Below are positions 21,649 to 31,167 of a stretch of DNA of 32,884 nt, piece after piece. Origin of the DNA: Oscillospiraceae bacterium (GTDB lineage Bacteria; Bacillota; Clostridia; Oscillospirales; Oscillospiraceae); NCBI GenBank assembly GCA_020025715.1, contig JAHHRQ010000016.1, positions 1 to 32,884 on the forward strand. The letters run 5' to 3'. A program made the translations under genes and the position numbers. Under the pieces are notes generated by a model that saw only the letters and a program-made list of their open reading frames with translations, searched no databases and was not told the origin of the DNA. Each line of letters starts with the position of its first letter. Within the stretch, counting starts at the first letter, position 1.

Positions 21649-23409
21649 ATGAAGAAAAACTATAATGATAAACCGCTGAAAATTTTCATGTCGTATATTG
21701 CGGAACATAAGAAGATATTCTACTTCGATATGTTCTGCGCGTTCATGGTGTCTGTAATAGATCTTGTATTTCCTTACGTGTCCAAAATGACCATGAATAC
21801 CTACCTGCCGGAAAAAATGTTCAAAACTTTTTTCATCGTGATGGGTATTCTGCTGCTGGCCTTTATAATTAAGGGCGGTTTTTTCTACTTTATCACCGTT
21901 GTCGGCCACAGAATGGGCGTACTTGTGGAAAGTGATATGCGTCGGGATGTTTTTACCCACATGCAGGATCTTTCATGCAGCTTTTATGATAAAAACCGCA
22001 CCGGCGTACTTATGAGCCGCATTACAAGCGATCTTTTCGATGTAACCGAGCTTGCCCACCATGGGCCGGAAAATATTCTTATCTGCACGGTGACTATTGC
22101 AGGCGCACTGGTGATGATGTATTTCATGCAGTGGCAGCTTGCGCTGGTGCTGACTCTTATTCTGCCTCTCTGCCTCTGGTTCACCATTTCCCAGAGAAAG
22201 CGGATGAAGATCGCAAATGTGGAGGTAAAGCGGAAAACCGCTGAAATCTACGCCGCCATTGAAAGCAGCATTTCCGGCATCAGAACTGCAAAGGCTTTTG
22301 CAAACGAGGAGCAGGAGAGCAATAAATTTGACGAGGCAAACGAACTGTTCCGAGGTTCAAAAATCGAATATTACCGCTCCATGGGTCTTTTCCAGAGCGG
22401 TATGGAATTTACCACCAGCATTATGCAGGTGGTGGTAATTGCCTTCGGCGGATTTCTTATTATGCAGGGAAAAATGGATTACATAGAGCTTATTACATTC
22501 TCCCTTTATGTAACCACCTTCGTTTCTCCTATCCGCCGTCTTACCCAGTTTTCCGAGCAGTACATGCAGGGAACTGCGGGCTTCAGCCGCTTTCTTGAAA
22601 TCATGCGGACAGAGCCTGAAATTAAGGACAGCCCCGATGCAAAGGATATTTCCGATGTTAAGGGCGAGATTGAATTTGACAATGTGAGCTTTAACTACGG
22701 AAACGGCGTTCCGGTTCTTAAAGACATTAAGCTTCACATTTTGCCCGGAGAAAGCCTTGCACTGGTCGGCCCCTCCGGCGGCGGCAAAACCACCATGTGC
22801 CAGCTTATCCCCAGATTTTATGACGTGACGGAAGGTAAAGTCATGATAGACGGGGAGGACGTGCGAAATCTTACTCAGGCAAGCCTGAGAAGAAACATCG
22901 GCGTTATAGAACAGAATGTTTTCATGTTCGCCGGCACAATAAGAGAAAATATCCGCTACGGCAGACCGGATGCCGGAGATGAAGAAATCGTGGAAGCCGC
23001 AATCAAAGCGGAAGTCCACAAAGAAATAATGGATCTGCCCGACGGCTATGACACCTATATAGGTGAGCGGGGAGTTATGCTCTCCGGCGGCCAGAAGCAG
23101 AGAATTTCCATAGCAAGAGTGTTCCTTAAAAATCCTAAAATTCTTATTCTTGACGAGGCTACATCAGCCCTCGACACCGTGACTGAGCAGAAAATCCAGG
23201 CTTCCCTCAATGAGCTCAGCCGGGGCAGAACCACCATAATCGTGGCGCACCGCCTTTCCACCGTAAAGGATGCAGACGAGATTGCAGTTGTGGAGGGCGA
23301 AAGAATAACGGAAATGGGCTCCCATCAGGAGCTTATAGAAAAAAACGGGGTATATGCAGAATTATGCCGTGCCCAGTCACTTGGGAAAGGGGAAAAACAA
23401 AATGCTTAA
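21649..23409 (+). CDS. ABC exporter, fused membrane and ATPase domains (MsbA/multidrug type)
   Basis: The 586-residue protein is a half-size ABC exporter expected to work as a dimer in the membrane. About six membrane helices (residues 20-320) precede the nucleotide-binding domain with Walker A GPSGGGKTT (374-382), signature LSGGQKQR and Walker B ILILDEATSALD (Asp502), then the H-loop AHRLS. The substrate cannot be read from sequence; drug or lipid export are the usual roles. GAGG lies only two bases before ATG 21649, an unusually tight spacing. It follows rnhA by 15 bases and overlaps the next gene by eight. Confidence 0.9.
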   Translation: MKKNYNDKPLKIFMSYIAEHKKIFYFDMFCAFMVSVIDLVFPYVSKMTMNTYLPEKMFKTFFIVMGILLLAFIIKGGFFYFITVVGHRMGVLVESDMRRDVFTHMQDLSCSFYDKNRTGVLMSRITSDLFDVTELAHHGPENILICTVTIAGALVMMYFMQWQLALVLTLILPLCLWFTISQRKRMKIANVEVKRKTAEIYAAIESSISGIRTAKAFANEEQESNKFDEANELFRGSKIEYYRSMGLFQSGMEFTTSIMQVVVIAFGGFLIMQGKMDYIELITFSLYVTTFVSPIRRLTQFSEQYMQGTAGFSRFLEIMRTEPEIKDSPDAKDISDVKGEIEFDNVSFNYGNGVPVLKDIKLHILPGESLALVGPSGGGKTTMCQLIPRFYDVTEGKVMIDGEDVRNLTQASLRRNIGVIEQNVFMFAGTIRENIRYGRPDAGDEEIVEAAIKAEVHKEIMDLPDGYDTYIGERGVMLSGGQKQRISIARVFLKNPKILILDEATSALDTVTEQKIQASLNELSRGRTTIIVAHRLSTVKDADEIAVVEGERITEMGSHQELIEKNGVYAELCRAQSLGKGEKQNA

Positions 23410-23977
23410 ACTGAGAACCGGTACGCACAGAGAACTGGAGAAATATTATCCTCTCCTGCAGGCAGACTTTGACGATAAAGAGCTTCTGCCTAAACTCTAC
23501 ATCCATAAAGCCATGCTTAAAGGCGATATGGAGTTATGCCTTATTTACGATGAGGAGTCCGGCATTGACCTTGCCTACGCTCTGGTTGTAAAAAGAGGCC
23601 TTTACGGCTACGTGCTTTTAAAGTATTTTGGCGTTCACCCCTGGTACAGAGAGCAGGGATTAGGCGTTCAGGCTATGCGCCTTTTAAATAAGCGGTACAT
23701 AAACAAGCAGGGAATTCTTGCTGAGCTTACCGTGTTTGACGATGAGGATGACCAGCTTTTAAGAAAGCTGAGAAAGTTCTTTGCCCGCTTCGGATACGTT
23801 AAAATCAAATCCGATTACAGAATAGGCGGCTCCGAGGTTGAGCTTATGGTGAAGCCTATTATGGGTACCGAGAATATCGACAGCTACGCTCACCGAATTA
23901 TAAGAGACTTCTACACCCGCTGTCTCAGCCCCGCAGACATGGAAAAAATGATAGACATCAAGCCTGTTAAAGACTGA
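23402..23977 (+). CDS. GNAT-fold acetyltransferase-like protein
   Basis: The 191-residue protein resembles a GNAT N-acetyltransferase: YFGVHPWYREQGLGVQAM has the form of the acetyl-CoA-binding R/Q-x-x-G-x-G/A loop after strand beta-4. The C-terminal third (MGTENIDSYAHRIIRDFY) is not diagnostic. Substrate unknown. I start at ATG 23402 (purine-rich GGAAAGGGG upstream), overlapping the exporter stop by eight bases, so it is translationally coupled to the exporter. It ends the dnaN unit at a terminator. Confidence 0.72.
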   Translation: MLKLRTGTHRELEKYYPLLQADFDDKELLPKLYIHKAMLKGDMELCLIYDEESGIDLAYALVVKRGLYGYVLLKYFGVHPWYREQGLGVQAMRLLNKRYINKQGILAELTVFDDEDDQLLRKLRKFFARFGYVKIKSDYRIGGSEVELMVKPIMGTENIDSYAHRIIRDFYTRCLSPADMEKMIDIKPVKD

Positions 23978-23983
23978 AAGAAA

Positions 23984-24010
23984 GGCAGACCTTAGTAGGT
24001 CTGCCCTTTT
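23984..24010 (+). terminator. Terminator of the dnaN-to-GNAT transcription unit
   Basis: GGCAGACCT (23984-23992) pairs perfectly with AGGTCTGCC (23997-24005) around a TAGT loop, followed by CTTTT. It starts seven bases after the stop codon and is the first clear terminator after oriC on this strand. Confidence 0.85.
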
Positions 24011-24017
24011 AATCCGA

Positions 24018-24046
24018 TTGAATACGGCAAAAAGAAATGCTATAAT
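24018..24046 (+). promoter_or_regulatory. Sigma-A promoter of mfd, very close to the start codon
   Basis: TTGAAT (24018-24023), a 17-base spacer and a perfect TATAAT (24041-24046). The ATG of mfd is at 24056, only nine bases after the -10 box, so initiation at the usual distance would give a leader of about three bases. Confidence 0.8.
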
Positions 24047-24055
24047 CGAAACACT

Positions 24056-27000
24056 ATGAATATTTTAGTAAACCAGATACTCGAAAATAAAGAAGCTGCC
24101 GCCCTCCCTCAGCTTTTGGAGAGCGGGGGACTTCCTGCGCTCGTTTCAGGCCTTTCGGCGGTTCACAGGGCAAACCTTGCTGCCGCTTTGAGAGATACTC
24201 TGGGCGCACCTATATTTGTAATCAGTCCCGATGACACTTCTGCCGAAAACTTTGCCAGAGATTTAAGCGCAATGCTTTGCATGGAAGTGGGCACTCTGGG
24301 AATGAGAGATTACACCTTCTATCCCACCGAGGCTGCATCCCGTCAGGCAGAACAGAAACGTCTTGCAATGCTCTATGCACTAAAGAGCGGGAAAAGTCCT
24401 GTTACCACCGCTTCAATTTCCGGCCTTATTCAGAGAACTATTTCCCCCGATGCGCTGATGAGCGCCGCATTCTTAATCGAGGACGGGGACAGTTTTCCCA
24501 TTGAAACGGCGGAGGAAGCCCTTATAAAATGCGGCTACCAAAGAACCGAACAGGTGGAAGGCCCCGGTCAGTTTGCAAGACGCGGCGGAATTTTAGACTT
24601 CTTTTCTCCTGCCGACCATGAGCCGGTGAGAATTGAATTCTGGGGCGACGATATAGACTCTATGGGCTTTTTCGACGTCTCCACCCAGAGAAGAACAGAA
24701 CAGATTAAACAGTGCCTTATCCTGCCGGCGGCGGAAACTCTGCCTACTATGGCAGAGGGGGGAGTGGAGGCACTTTGCAGAGAGATTGACGCCTTTGCAG
24801 ATAAATATGCAAAAAAGCGCAGCTCCGAAAACGCAGCCGCCCTTGCTGCAACTTTGCGGGGCGACAGCGAAAGACTCCGTGAGGGAGTTATTATGTCCGA
24901 TGCGGACAGATACCTGCCTGTAATTTACCCCATGGCAAGCGGTGCCGATTACATACCCGAGGATGCGGTGATAATCTTTGACCAGCCGGGCCGCTGCGGC
25001 GAAAAGGTCAAGGAATATATAAAGCAGCTTACAGACGACGTTAAGGAGCAGCAGCGCCGGGGCAGAATTGCCATGAGTCAGGACAGTTTCCACTTAAGCT
25101 TTGACGGACTGCTGAAAAAATTACAGGAATTTCCCGTATACATGGCGGATGCCTTTACTGTGGGCAGAAACCCCATTCCACCCAAAACTCTGGTAAGCAT
25201 ACCTGCAAAGCAGCTGCCCTCATATGCCGGTTCCGTTCAGGCGGCGGCAGAGGATGTAAAGCTCTATCTTAATCAGAACTTCAAGGTCGTGGTTCTGGCA
25301 GGAGACGAGCGCCGCGCCAAGGTATTACAGGAATACTTTAAAGAGCAGGAAATTCCGGCTCTTATATACGACCCGCTTAAGAAAATTCCGGAAAACGGAA
25401 ATTGCGTTATAAGCATAGGCTCCCTTTCCTCCGGTATCGAATATCCGGAGCTGAGACTTGCAATTTTAAGCGACTCTCAGCTTATACGCTCAAAGGGCAA
25501 AAAGCAGGCACATAAAAAGCTGCCTCCCCACCACCAGAAAATCGAATCTTACGCCGACCTTTCCATAGGCGACTATGTGGTTCACGAAAACCACGGTATA
25601 GGCCGCTTTGCGGGAATAGTAAAAATGACTGTGGACGGGTTCCAGAAGGACTATGTTAAAATATCCTATGCCGGAACCGACAGCCTTTACGTCCCCGCAA
25701 CTCAGCTTGACCTTGTGTCAAAGTACACGGGAGCGGGTGAGGATAAGCCGGTTAAGCTTTCCAAAATGGGCGGCGTTGAGTGGGCAAAGACCAGGTCAAA
25801 GGCCAAGCACTCAGCAAAGATCATGGCGAAAAAGCTTATCGCCCTTTACGCCGAGCGCCAGAGACTGCCCGGCTATGCCTTTTCTCCCGACAACGAATGG
25901 CAGAAGGAATTCGAGGATAACTTCGGCTACATGGAGACTGACGATCAGCTCCGCTGTGTGGAAGAGATTAAACACGACATGGAATCTACTGTTCCCATGG
26001 ACAGACTTCTCTGCGGTGACGTTGGCTTCGGCAAAACCGAGGTTGCGCTCAGAGCGGTTATGAAGTGCATTATGGACGGAAAGCAGGCCGCTATTCTGGT
26101 GCCTACCACCGTCTTGGCTCAGCAGCATTATCAGACCGCCTTACAGAGATTTTTCGGTTTTCCCATATGTATTGAAGTTTTAAGCCGCTTCAAAACCGCC
26201 GGACAGGCGGCAAAGGTAATAAAAAAGATTAACGACGGCACATGTGATCTGGTGGTCGGTACTCACAGACTTTTATCAAAAGACATAAAGTTTAAAAACT
26301 TAGGACTTCTGGTAGTTGACGAGGAGCAGCGCTTCGGCGTAGGCCACAAGGAGCACATAAAGGAAATGTCAAAGGGCATTGACGTGCTCACCCTTTCCGC
26401 AACGCCTATCCCCAGAACCCTCAACATGGCAATGTCCGGCATAAGAGACATGTCCACCATTGAGGAGCCGCCGGAGGACAGACTTCCCGTTCAGACCTTC
26501 GTTATGGAGCATGACTGGGGAATTATCTGCGACGCAATTCGCCGCGAATTGCAGCGCGGCGGTCAGGTGTACTACCTCCACAACCGTATAGACGATATTG
26601 AGCGGACGGCAAAGAAAATTGCAGATATGCTTGAAAACGTTACGGTAGCCGTTGCCCACGGTAAAATGGATAAAAACATGCTGGCAGAGGTTATGGACGA
26701 GGTGGCAAGCGGACAGACTCAGGTTCTGGTTTGTACCACCATTATCGAAACCGGAATTGATATTCCCAACGTCAACACCATAATTATCGAGGATGCGGAC
26801 AAAATGGGCCTTGCTCAGCTCCACCAGATAAGAGGCCGTGTGGGCCGCTCCACCAGAAAGGCTTCCGCCTATCTTACCTTTAAGCGGGATAAGGTATTGT
26901 CGGAGATTGCGGAAAAGCGGCTTAACGCCATAAGAGATTTTGCTCAGTTCGGTTCCGGATTTAAAATCGCAATGCGGGATCTGGAAATCCGCGGAGCGGG

Positions 27001-27559
27001 AAATCTTCTGGGTGCCGAACAGTCCGGCCACATGATAGATGTGGGCTACGACATGTACATGAAGCTTCTAAACGAGGCTGTACTTGAGGCAAGAGGTATT
27101 GAGGTTCCCCAGCGGGCAGACTGCTCGGCAGACCTTGCCGTTGCCGCAAATATCCCCGAAAAGTACATTCCCTCCTCCGAACAGCGCATGGATATTTACC
27201 GGCGTATTGCTCTTATCAGAACTGAGGATGAGGCGGACGACCTTACGGATGAACTGATTGACCGTTTCGGAGATCCTCCCTCCGGCGTAAACGCCCTTAT
27301 CCATGTGGCACTTCTCCGCGGCGAGGCAGGAAAAGCCGGAATTACGGATATTTCCCAGAAAAACGGCTATCTCCACTTTACCGTCAGAGAGTTTAACATG
27401 GAGAAGGTTTCCAAGCTCTACGCCATGCCCGAATATAAGGGCAGACTCAGAGTGGAGGCAGGCTCCAAACCCAGACTCAGCCTCAGAATCAATGCTAAAA
27501 ACAGGGTCATTGATGAGGCAAGGAAGTTCACTTCCGACTGGGCGGAGAAAAATGAATAA
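24056..27559 (+). CDS. mfd: Transcription-repair coupling factor Mfd
   Basis: Mfd removes RNA polymerase stalled at DNA damage and recruits UvrA. The 1167-residue protein has the N-terminal UvrB-like region (about 1-400), the CarD-like RNA-polymerase-binding domain (IGDYVVHENHGIGRF, near residue 504), the RecG-like translocase with Walker A GDVGFGKTE (near 652), the DEEQ box (near 754) and the SATPIPRT motif, the TRG-type region and a C-terminal autoinhibitory domain. Length is standard. The N-terminus aligns with usual Mfd starts, so ATG 24056 is well supported even though there is no ribosome-binding site and the promoter sits directly upstream. Confidence 0.97.
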   Translation: MNILVNQILENKEAAALPQLLESGGLPALVSGLSAVHRANLAAALRDTLGAPIFVISPDDTSAENFARDLSAMLCMEVGTLGMRDYTFYPTEAASRQAEQKRLAMLYALKSGKSPVTTASISGLIQRTISPDALMSAAFLIEDGDSFPIETAEEALIKCGYQRTEQVEGPGQFARRGGILDFFSPADHEPVRIEFWGDDIDSMGFFDVSTQRRTEQIKQCLILPAAETLPTMAEGGVEALCREIDAFADKYAKKRSSENAAALAATLRGDSERLREGVIMSDADRYLPVIYPMASGADYIPEDAVIIFDQPGRCGEKVKEYIKQLTDDVKEQQRRGRIAMSQDSFHLSFDGLLKKLQEFPVYMADAFTVGRNPIPPKTLVSIPAKQLPSYAGSVQAAAEDVKLYLNQNFKVVVLAGDERRAKVLQEYFKEQEIPALIYDPLKKIPENGNCVISIGSLSSGIEYPELRLAILSDSQLIRSKGKKQAHKKLPPHHQKIESYADLSIGDYVVHENHGIGRFAGIVKMTVDGFQKDYVKISYAGTDSLYVPATQLDLVSKYTGAGEDKPVKLSKMGGVEWAKTRSKAKHSAKIMAKKLIALYAERQRLPGYAFSPDNEWQKEFEDNFGYMETDDQLRCVEEIKHDMESTVPMDRLLCGDVGFGKTEVALRAVMKCIMDGKQAAILVPTTVLAQQHYQTALQRFFGFPICIEVLSRFKTAGQAAKVIKKINDGTCDLVVGTHRLLSKDIKFKNLGLLVVDEEQRFGVGHKEHIKEMSKGIDVLTLSATPIPRTLNMAMSGIRDMSTIEEPPEDRLPVQTFVMEHDWGIICDAIRRELQRGGQVYYLHNRIDDIERTAKKIADMLENVTVAVAHGKMDKNMLAEVMDEVASGQTQVLVCTTIIETGIDIPNVNTIIIEDADKMGLAQLHQIRGRVGRSTRKASAYLTFKRDKVLSEIAEKRLNAIRDFAQFGSGFKIAMRDLEIRGAGNLLGAEQSGHMIDVGYDMYMKLLNEAVLEARGIEVPQRADCSADLAVAANIPEKYIPSSEQRMDIYRRIALIRTEDEADDLTDELIDRFGDPPSGVNALIHVALLRGEAGKAGITDISQKNGYLHFTVREFNMEKVSKLYAMPEYKGRLRVEAGSKPRLSLRINAKNRVIDEARKFTSDWAEKNE

Positions 27560-27582
27560 AAAATTAAATGTGGCAATTTCAC

Positions 27583-27611
27583 TTGTTAATTTTAGCCCTC
27601 GGTGATATATT
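27583..27611 (+). promoter_or_regulatory. Sigma-A promoter of the peptidyl-prolyl isomerase gene
   Basis: TTGTTA (27583-27588), 17 bases, TATATT (27606-27611), in the 85-base gap after mfd, giving a leader of about 28 bases. Confidence 0.65.
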
Positions 27612-27644
27612 GCCAGTAAAAGCAAAAGGAAAGGAATAAAGAGC

Positions 27645-28853
27645 GTGAAAAAATTTGTTGCTGTAATTGTGGTGCTGTGCCTTGTTTTTGCAGGCGTGGT
27701 GGGATTTGCTCTCAAGGATAAGTTCTCCGGAAAAGAAGAAATCAACCCTCAGCCCACTGAAATGGAAGCTTCTCCCGCACCGGAGCAGGAGACTGCACCT
27801 GAGGTAAGAGCCATTGACTTTGATACCCTCTACAAGAGCAGAGACCCCAAGGAAGTTGTAGGTCAGATAAACGGTAAAGACATTCTGTGGGAGGAATACT
27901 TCTATAACCTCTTCTCTCAGGCATCACAGATGGAGCAATATTTTGCCAATGCTGCTATGTACGGTATGGCTCAGGACTGGGAAAGCCCCGCTGATGAAAC
28001 CGGAACTGTAACCTATGCAGATATGGCGGTAAGTGCTGCTGAAAGCAATCTTCTCCAGTTTGGCGCCATTAAAGGCTTTGCAGAGGAAAACAATGTAGTG
28101 CTTGGCGATGAGCAGCTCAAGTCCATGGAAGAACAGCGCAAAAATGATATGGCAATGTTCGTGGGCGAGGACGGCAGCGAGGAGGACTTTAACGAATACC
28201 TCAGCACCATTTATCTCAGCCCTGAGATGTATAACGACATGAACCGTATAAATCACCTGTTCCAGCAGAGCTTTATACAGGTTTACGGCGAAAAGGGCGA
28301 GAAATTAAGCGACCAGAAGGCTCTTGATTTCCTTAACGATAATCAGTATATCTTCGCAAACCACATCCTTTTCTCCACTGTTGACAACGAGACAGGCGAG
28401 GAGCTGGATGAAGCCGCTGCAAACGAGAAAAAGGCTCAGGCTGAAAAAATCGTTGCAGAGCTGAGAGAGATCAAAGACCATGATGAACTGTTAAAGCGCT
28501 TCGGAGAGCTTAAGACAGAGCTATGCGAGGACCCCGGCAAGGAGTCTTTTGCAGAGGGAATGACCTTTACTCCCGGTACTATGGTGCCTGAATTTGAGGA
28601 GGCAGCCCTTAAGCTTCAGGATTACGAGATTTCCGACCCTGTAAAATCCCAGTTCGGCTACCATGTTATTATCCGCCTGCCCTTAAATCCCGATTCCATT
28701 ATCGGTTACACCCAGATGGGTACTCCTGTTTCCGTCCGCGGCAATGTTGCAAACATTGAGTTTAACGACAGACTCCACCAGTACATGGATAAGCTCACTC
28801 TGGATTACAGCGAAGGATTTGAAAAGCCCAACCTGCTGGACTACATAAAGTAA
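27645..28853 (+). CDS. Exported PrsA/SurA-like peptidyl-prolyl isomerase
   Basis: The 402-residue protein has an N-terminal hydrophobic segment (about residues 4-23) acting as signal or anchor, without a lipobox, so it should work outside the membrane as a foldase for secreted proteins. A SurA-N-like region begins at VGQINGKDILWEEYFYN; the C-terminal half is a parvulin PPIC domain (ANHILFST ... FAEGMTFTPGTMVPEFEEAAL ... PVKSQFGYHVIIRL). GTG at 27645 is the start, with AAGGA nine bases upstream; no in-frame ATG precedes the hydrophobic segment. It has its own promoter and terminator. Confidence 0.9.
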   Translation: MKKFVAVIVVLCLVFAGVVGFALKDKFSGKEEINPQPTEMEASPAPEQETAPEVRAIDFDTLYKSRDPKEVVGQINGKDILWEEYFYNLFSQASQMEQYFANAAMYGMAQDWESPADETGTVTYADMAVSAAESNLLQFGAIKGFAEENNVVLGDEQLKSMEEQRKNDMAMFVGEDGSEEDFNEYLSTIYLSPEMYNDMNRINHLFQQSFIQVYGEKGEKLSDQKALDFLNDNQYIFANHILFSTVDNETGEELDEAAANEKKAQAEKIVAELREIKDHDELLKRFGELKTELCEDPGKESFAEGMTFTPGTMVPEFEEAALKLQDYEISDPVKSQFGYHVIIRLPLNPDSIIGYTQMGTPVSVRGNVANIEFNDRLHQYMDKLTLDYSEGFEKPNLLDYIK

Positions 28854-28864
28854 GCTGAAAAACC

Positions 28865-28900
28865 AAGAAGCTGTGAGAAATTCTCACAGCTTCTTTTTTA
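28865..28900. terminator. Bidirectional terminator between the isomerase gene and the germinant-receptor operon
   Basis: Perfect 15-bp arms (28865-28879 and 28881-28895) end in T6 on the plus strand. Read on the minus strand the hairpin is followed by GGTTTTTC. The minus-strand permease gene ends inside the right-hand arm (stop codon at 28884-28886), so the last codons form part of the terminator stem. Confidence 0.82.
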
Positions 28901-30014
28901 TTTTCCCGTAGCAGTAAATTCCCGGAATAAGCAAAAACGCAAATATAAGGTTTATTACGGAGATAATGCGCCTTGACCAGAAATCAAGGCTTATCGGATC
29001 GGGACCTATTAACAGTCCGCACAGAATTGTTATTGCTCCGCATATGGGGATTACCCAGCGCCGTTTCTCCATGGAAAATAGCTTTTCTCCGCTGTATGCG
29101 GGAGCGGGTTCACCTAATGCAAGGCGGAGACAGTGCTGGGCGGAATACATCAGCAGGGACACAAACAGAAAATCCGGAAATATCCACAATGCCACCACCA
29201 GCGCCTCTATTCTTTCAAGAGAATGGAAAAACACCAGATTCCGGACAAGAGAGAAAAAGGGCCATGCCAGATTTATGGTAAGCTCTGCCCCGAAGCTGCC
29301 CACTACCGCAATACAAAGGCAGCTTATAAAAAGCACCATTGCACACATCCAGATTGTATAATCTCTGAATGTATGCTCCTTTTTGGGGGTGAAGGCGGCA
29401 AAGAAGGCTGTAAAGTAAAGAATTCCCGAAAGCACGTATACCGTGGCAAGGCTGCTTTTTAAAACCGGCAGGGCGTCATCCGCTGTTATGGGCAGCAGGT
29501 TTTCTTTTGAAATTGAAAACATGGCAAAAAGCAGAATGAAAATTATAAGGCCGAAAACCGGAGGCAGAATAATTTTCGCAATTCTAACTATGGTTCTTGC
29601 AGAACCCAAAACGGCAATGACACAGAGAAGCCCCATGATAATAACGAAAAAGCCCGGTGTGCTGTATGGGTAAATGGTGGTTATAAGTCTGTCTGCGCCC
29701 ACTCTTAATACAAAACCGCTGTAAAGCAGCAGCCATGCACCCATAATGAAAAGGGTAATCCGGCCGGCCTTATCGCCCAGACATCTTATGCTCAGCTCTG
29801 CAAGTCCTTCTCCTTCCCGCCTTGCATCCATAAACTGAGCTATGAAGTAGAGGTAAATGAGCATTGCGGGTATGGCTGCGGGAGCACCTAAGGGGGCGGC
29901 CTGATGGGCATAGTCTGCCGCCGCATGGGGGAAAAGCTGCATAGCAGGGGACAGCAGTATTAAACTTGCAAGGGCTAAAAGCTGGTTTCGGTTAAAATGA
30001 TAATTGCTTTTCAA
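28884..30014 (-). CDS. gerAB: GerAB-family spore germination permease
   Basis: GerAB-type proteins are membrane subunits of germinant receptors, related to amino-acid permeases, and are thought to bind the germinant. The 376-residue protein has about ten hydrophobic helices spread along its length and the family's features. The start is TTG at 30014 (AAAGGTGAT just upstream, overlapping the gerAC stop); the next in-frame Met is inside the first helix. It is the last gene of the A-C-B operon. The germinant cannot be inferred. Confidence 0.88.
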   Translation of the reverse strand: MKSNYHFNRNQLLALASLILLSPAMQLFPHAAADYAHQAAPLGAPAAIPAMLIYLYFIAQFMDARREGEGLAELSIRCLGDKAGRITLFIMGAWLLLYSGFVLRVGADRLITTIYPYSTPGFFVIIMGLLCVIAVLGSARTIVRIAKIILPPVFGLIIFILLFAMFSISKENLLPITADDALPVLKSSLATVYVLSGILYFTAFFAAFTPKKEHTFRDYTIWMCAMVLFISCLCIAVVGSFGAELTINLAWPFFSLVRNLVFFHSLERIEALVVALWIFPDFLFVSLLMYSAQHCLRLALGEPAPAYSGEKLFSMEKRRWVIPICGAITILCGLLIGPDPISLDFWSRRIISVINLIFAFLLIPGIYCYGKIKKKL

Positions 30015-30018
30015 AATA

Positions 30019-31167
30019 TCACCTTTTGTCGTTTGTATGGCAGATCTTTCCGCTGACGGATATGCGCAGCTCCAGAGCGGGAAGTATTTCCGTAAATTCA
30101 GATTTCATGGCGCGGAATTTTTTCGGTGAGTTCAGCTCAATCTGACCTCCCAGCCCCAGAAAATCCGTCTGCAATTTTCGGGACATTTGCAGAACGTAGC
30201 CTGTTCTGGATGAAATTTCAGATTCAAGCTTTGAAATCATCATATCAATGATTTCCTCCTTGCTTTTGGTTCCGTCATCTTCCATTTCCATAATGGTGGC
30301 GCTCACCTCTGCAAAAATATCTATGCCCCGAAGCTCACCGCTGTCATCCCATACAGGTACTATTCTGCTTTTCCCGTCGGTTATTTCCAGAGTTACCGGG
30401 CGGCCCTTGTCGTCTGCAACGACCATATCCGAAATTCCCATACGGTTTAAAAGCAAATCCACACCTACCGCGTTTTCGCTGTCTATATATCCGCAGAGCT
30501 TTGTGCCGTTAAAAATCCCGTAGCCGGAAAGGGCGGCAGTCATATCGGGACTATCCTGCTTTTCGCCGCTGTCCTTGGCATTTTCCGCAGCCTCACTGTA
30601 TTCGAGAGCGCAGATAAGGGCTCCGCCGTATTTATGCAGGTTATTTATTACCTGCGCCGTAGAAATGATTTTACTGTTGTTGTGCTGGTTTTCGTTAGTT
30701 TCAACAGCCTGCAGGATTTCAGATACACCCTTGGTTCCGCTGCCAACTTTACCCATAGTTTCCTTTGCGGTCTTGTCCTTAACGATATACAGGGGCGTAT
30801 CTATGCGGATTTGGGGAGAGCGGCAGATAAAGTTAAGATATTTCTCTATGCCGCTTCTTGCTGCGTCCTCGCCGATTATAATCTGGTTTATATGGGAGAA
30901 AAACAGGTCATCTTCACATGAGTAGTTTCGTATCTGCTCCATAGCCTCAGATATGGAACTGCCTGTGCCGCTGAGACAAAGGGCGTTGCCGTCACCGCTG
31001 CCGCCGGAGGCGGAGGAAAGGGTAAGCTGTACCCCGCTTGGAATATAGTCAAGGCCCATGGTCTGAATGACCTTTATCTGTTCAAGCTCTCTGTAATTTG
31101 AATATATACTGCCGCAGCCGCTTAAAAAGGGAATGAGGCAGAGAATGAGTGATAACAGTCTTTTCAT
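30019..31167 (-). CDS. gerAC: GerAC-family spore germination lipoprotein
   Basis: The 382-residue protein is the lipoprotein subunit of a GerA-type receptor on the outer face of the spore inner membrane. A signal peptide ends in the lipobox LSGC, with Cys18 as the lipid attachment site. The rest matches the three-domain GerC family (for example VIQTMGLDY after the signal, and the ILPALELRISVSGKI ending). Its start overlaps the gerAA stop by four bases (ATGA) and it ends four bases before gerAB. Confidence 0.9.
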   Translation of the reverse strand: MKRLLSLILCLIPFLSGCGSIYSNYRELEQIKVIQTMGLDYIPSGVQLTLSSASGGSGDGNALCLSGTGSSISEAMEQIRNYSCEDDLFFSHINQIIIGEDAARSGIEKYLNFICRSPQIRIDTPLYIVKDKTAKETMGKVGSGTKGVSEILQAVETNENQHNNSKIISTAQVINNLHKYGGALICALEYSEAAENAKDSGEKQDSPDMTAALSGYGIFNGTKLCGYIDSENAVGVDLLLNRMGISDMVVADDKGRPVTLEITDGKSRIVPVWDDSGELRGIDIFAEVSATIMEMEDDGTKSKEEIIDMMISKLESEISSRTGYVLQMSRKLQTDFLGLGGQIELNSPKKFRAMKSEFTEILPALELRISVSGKICHTNDKR

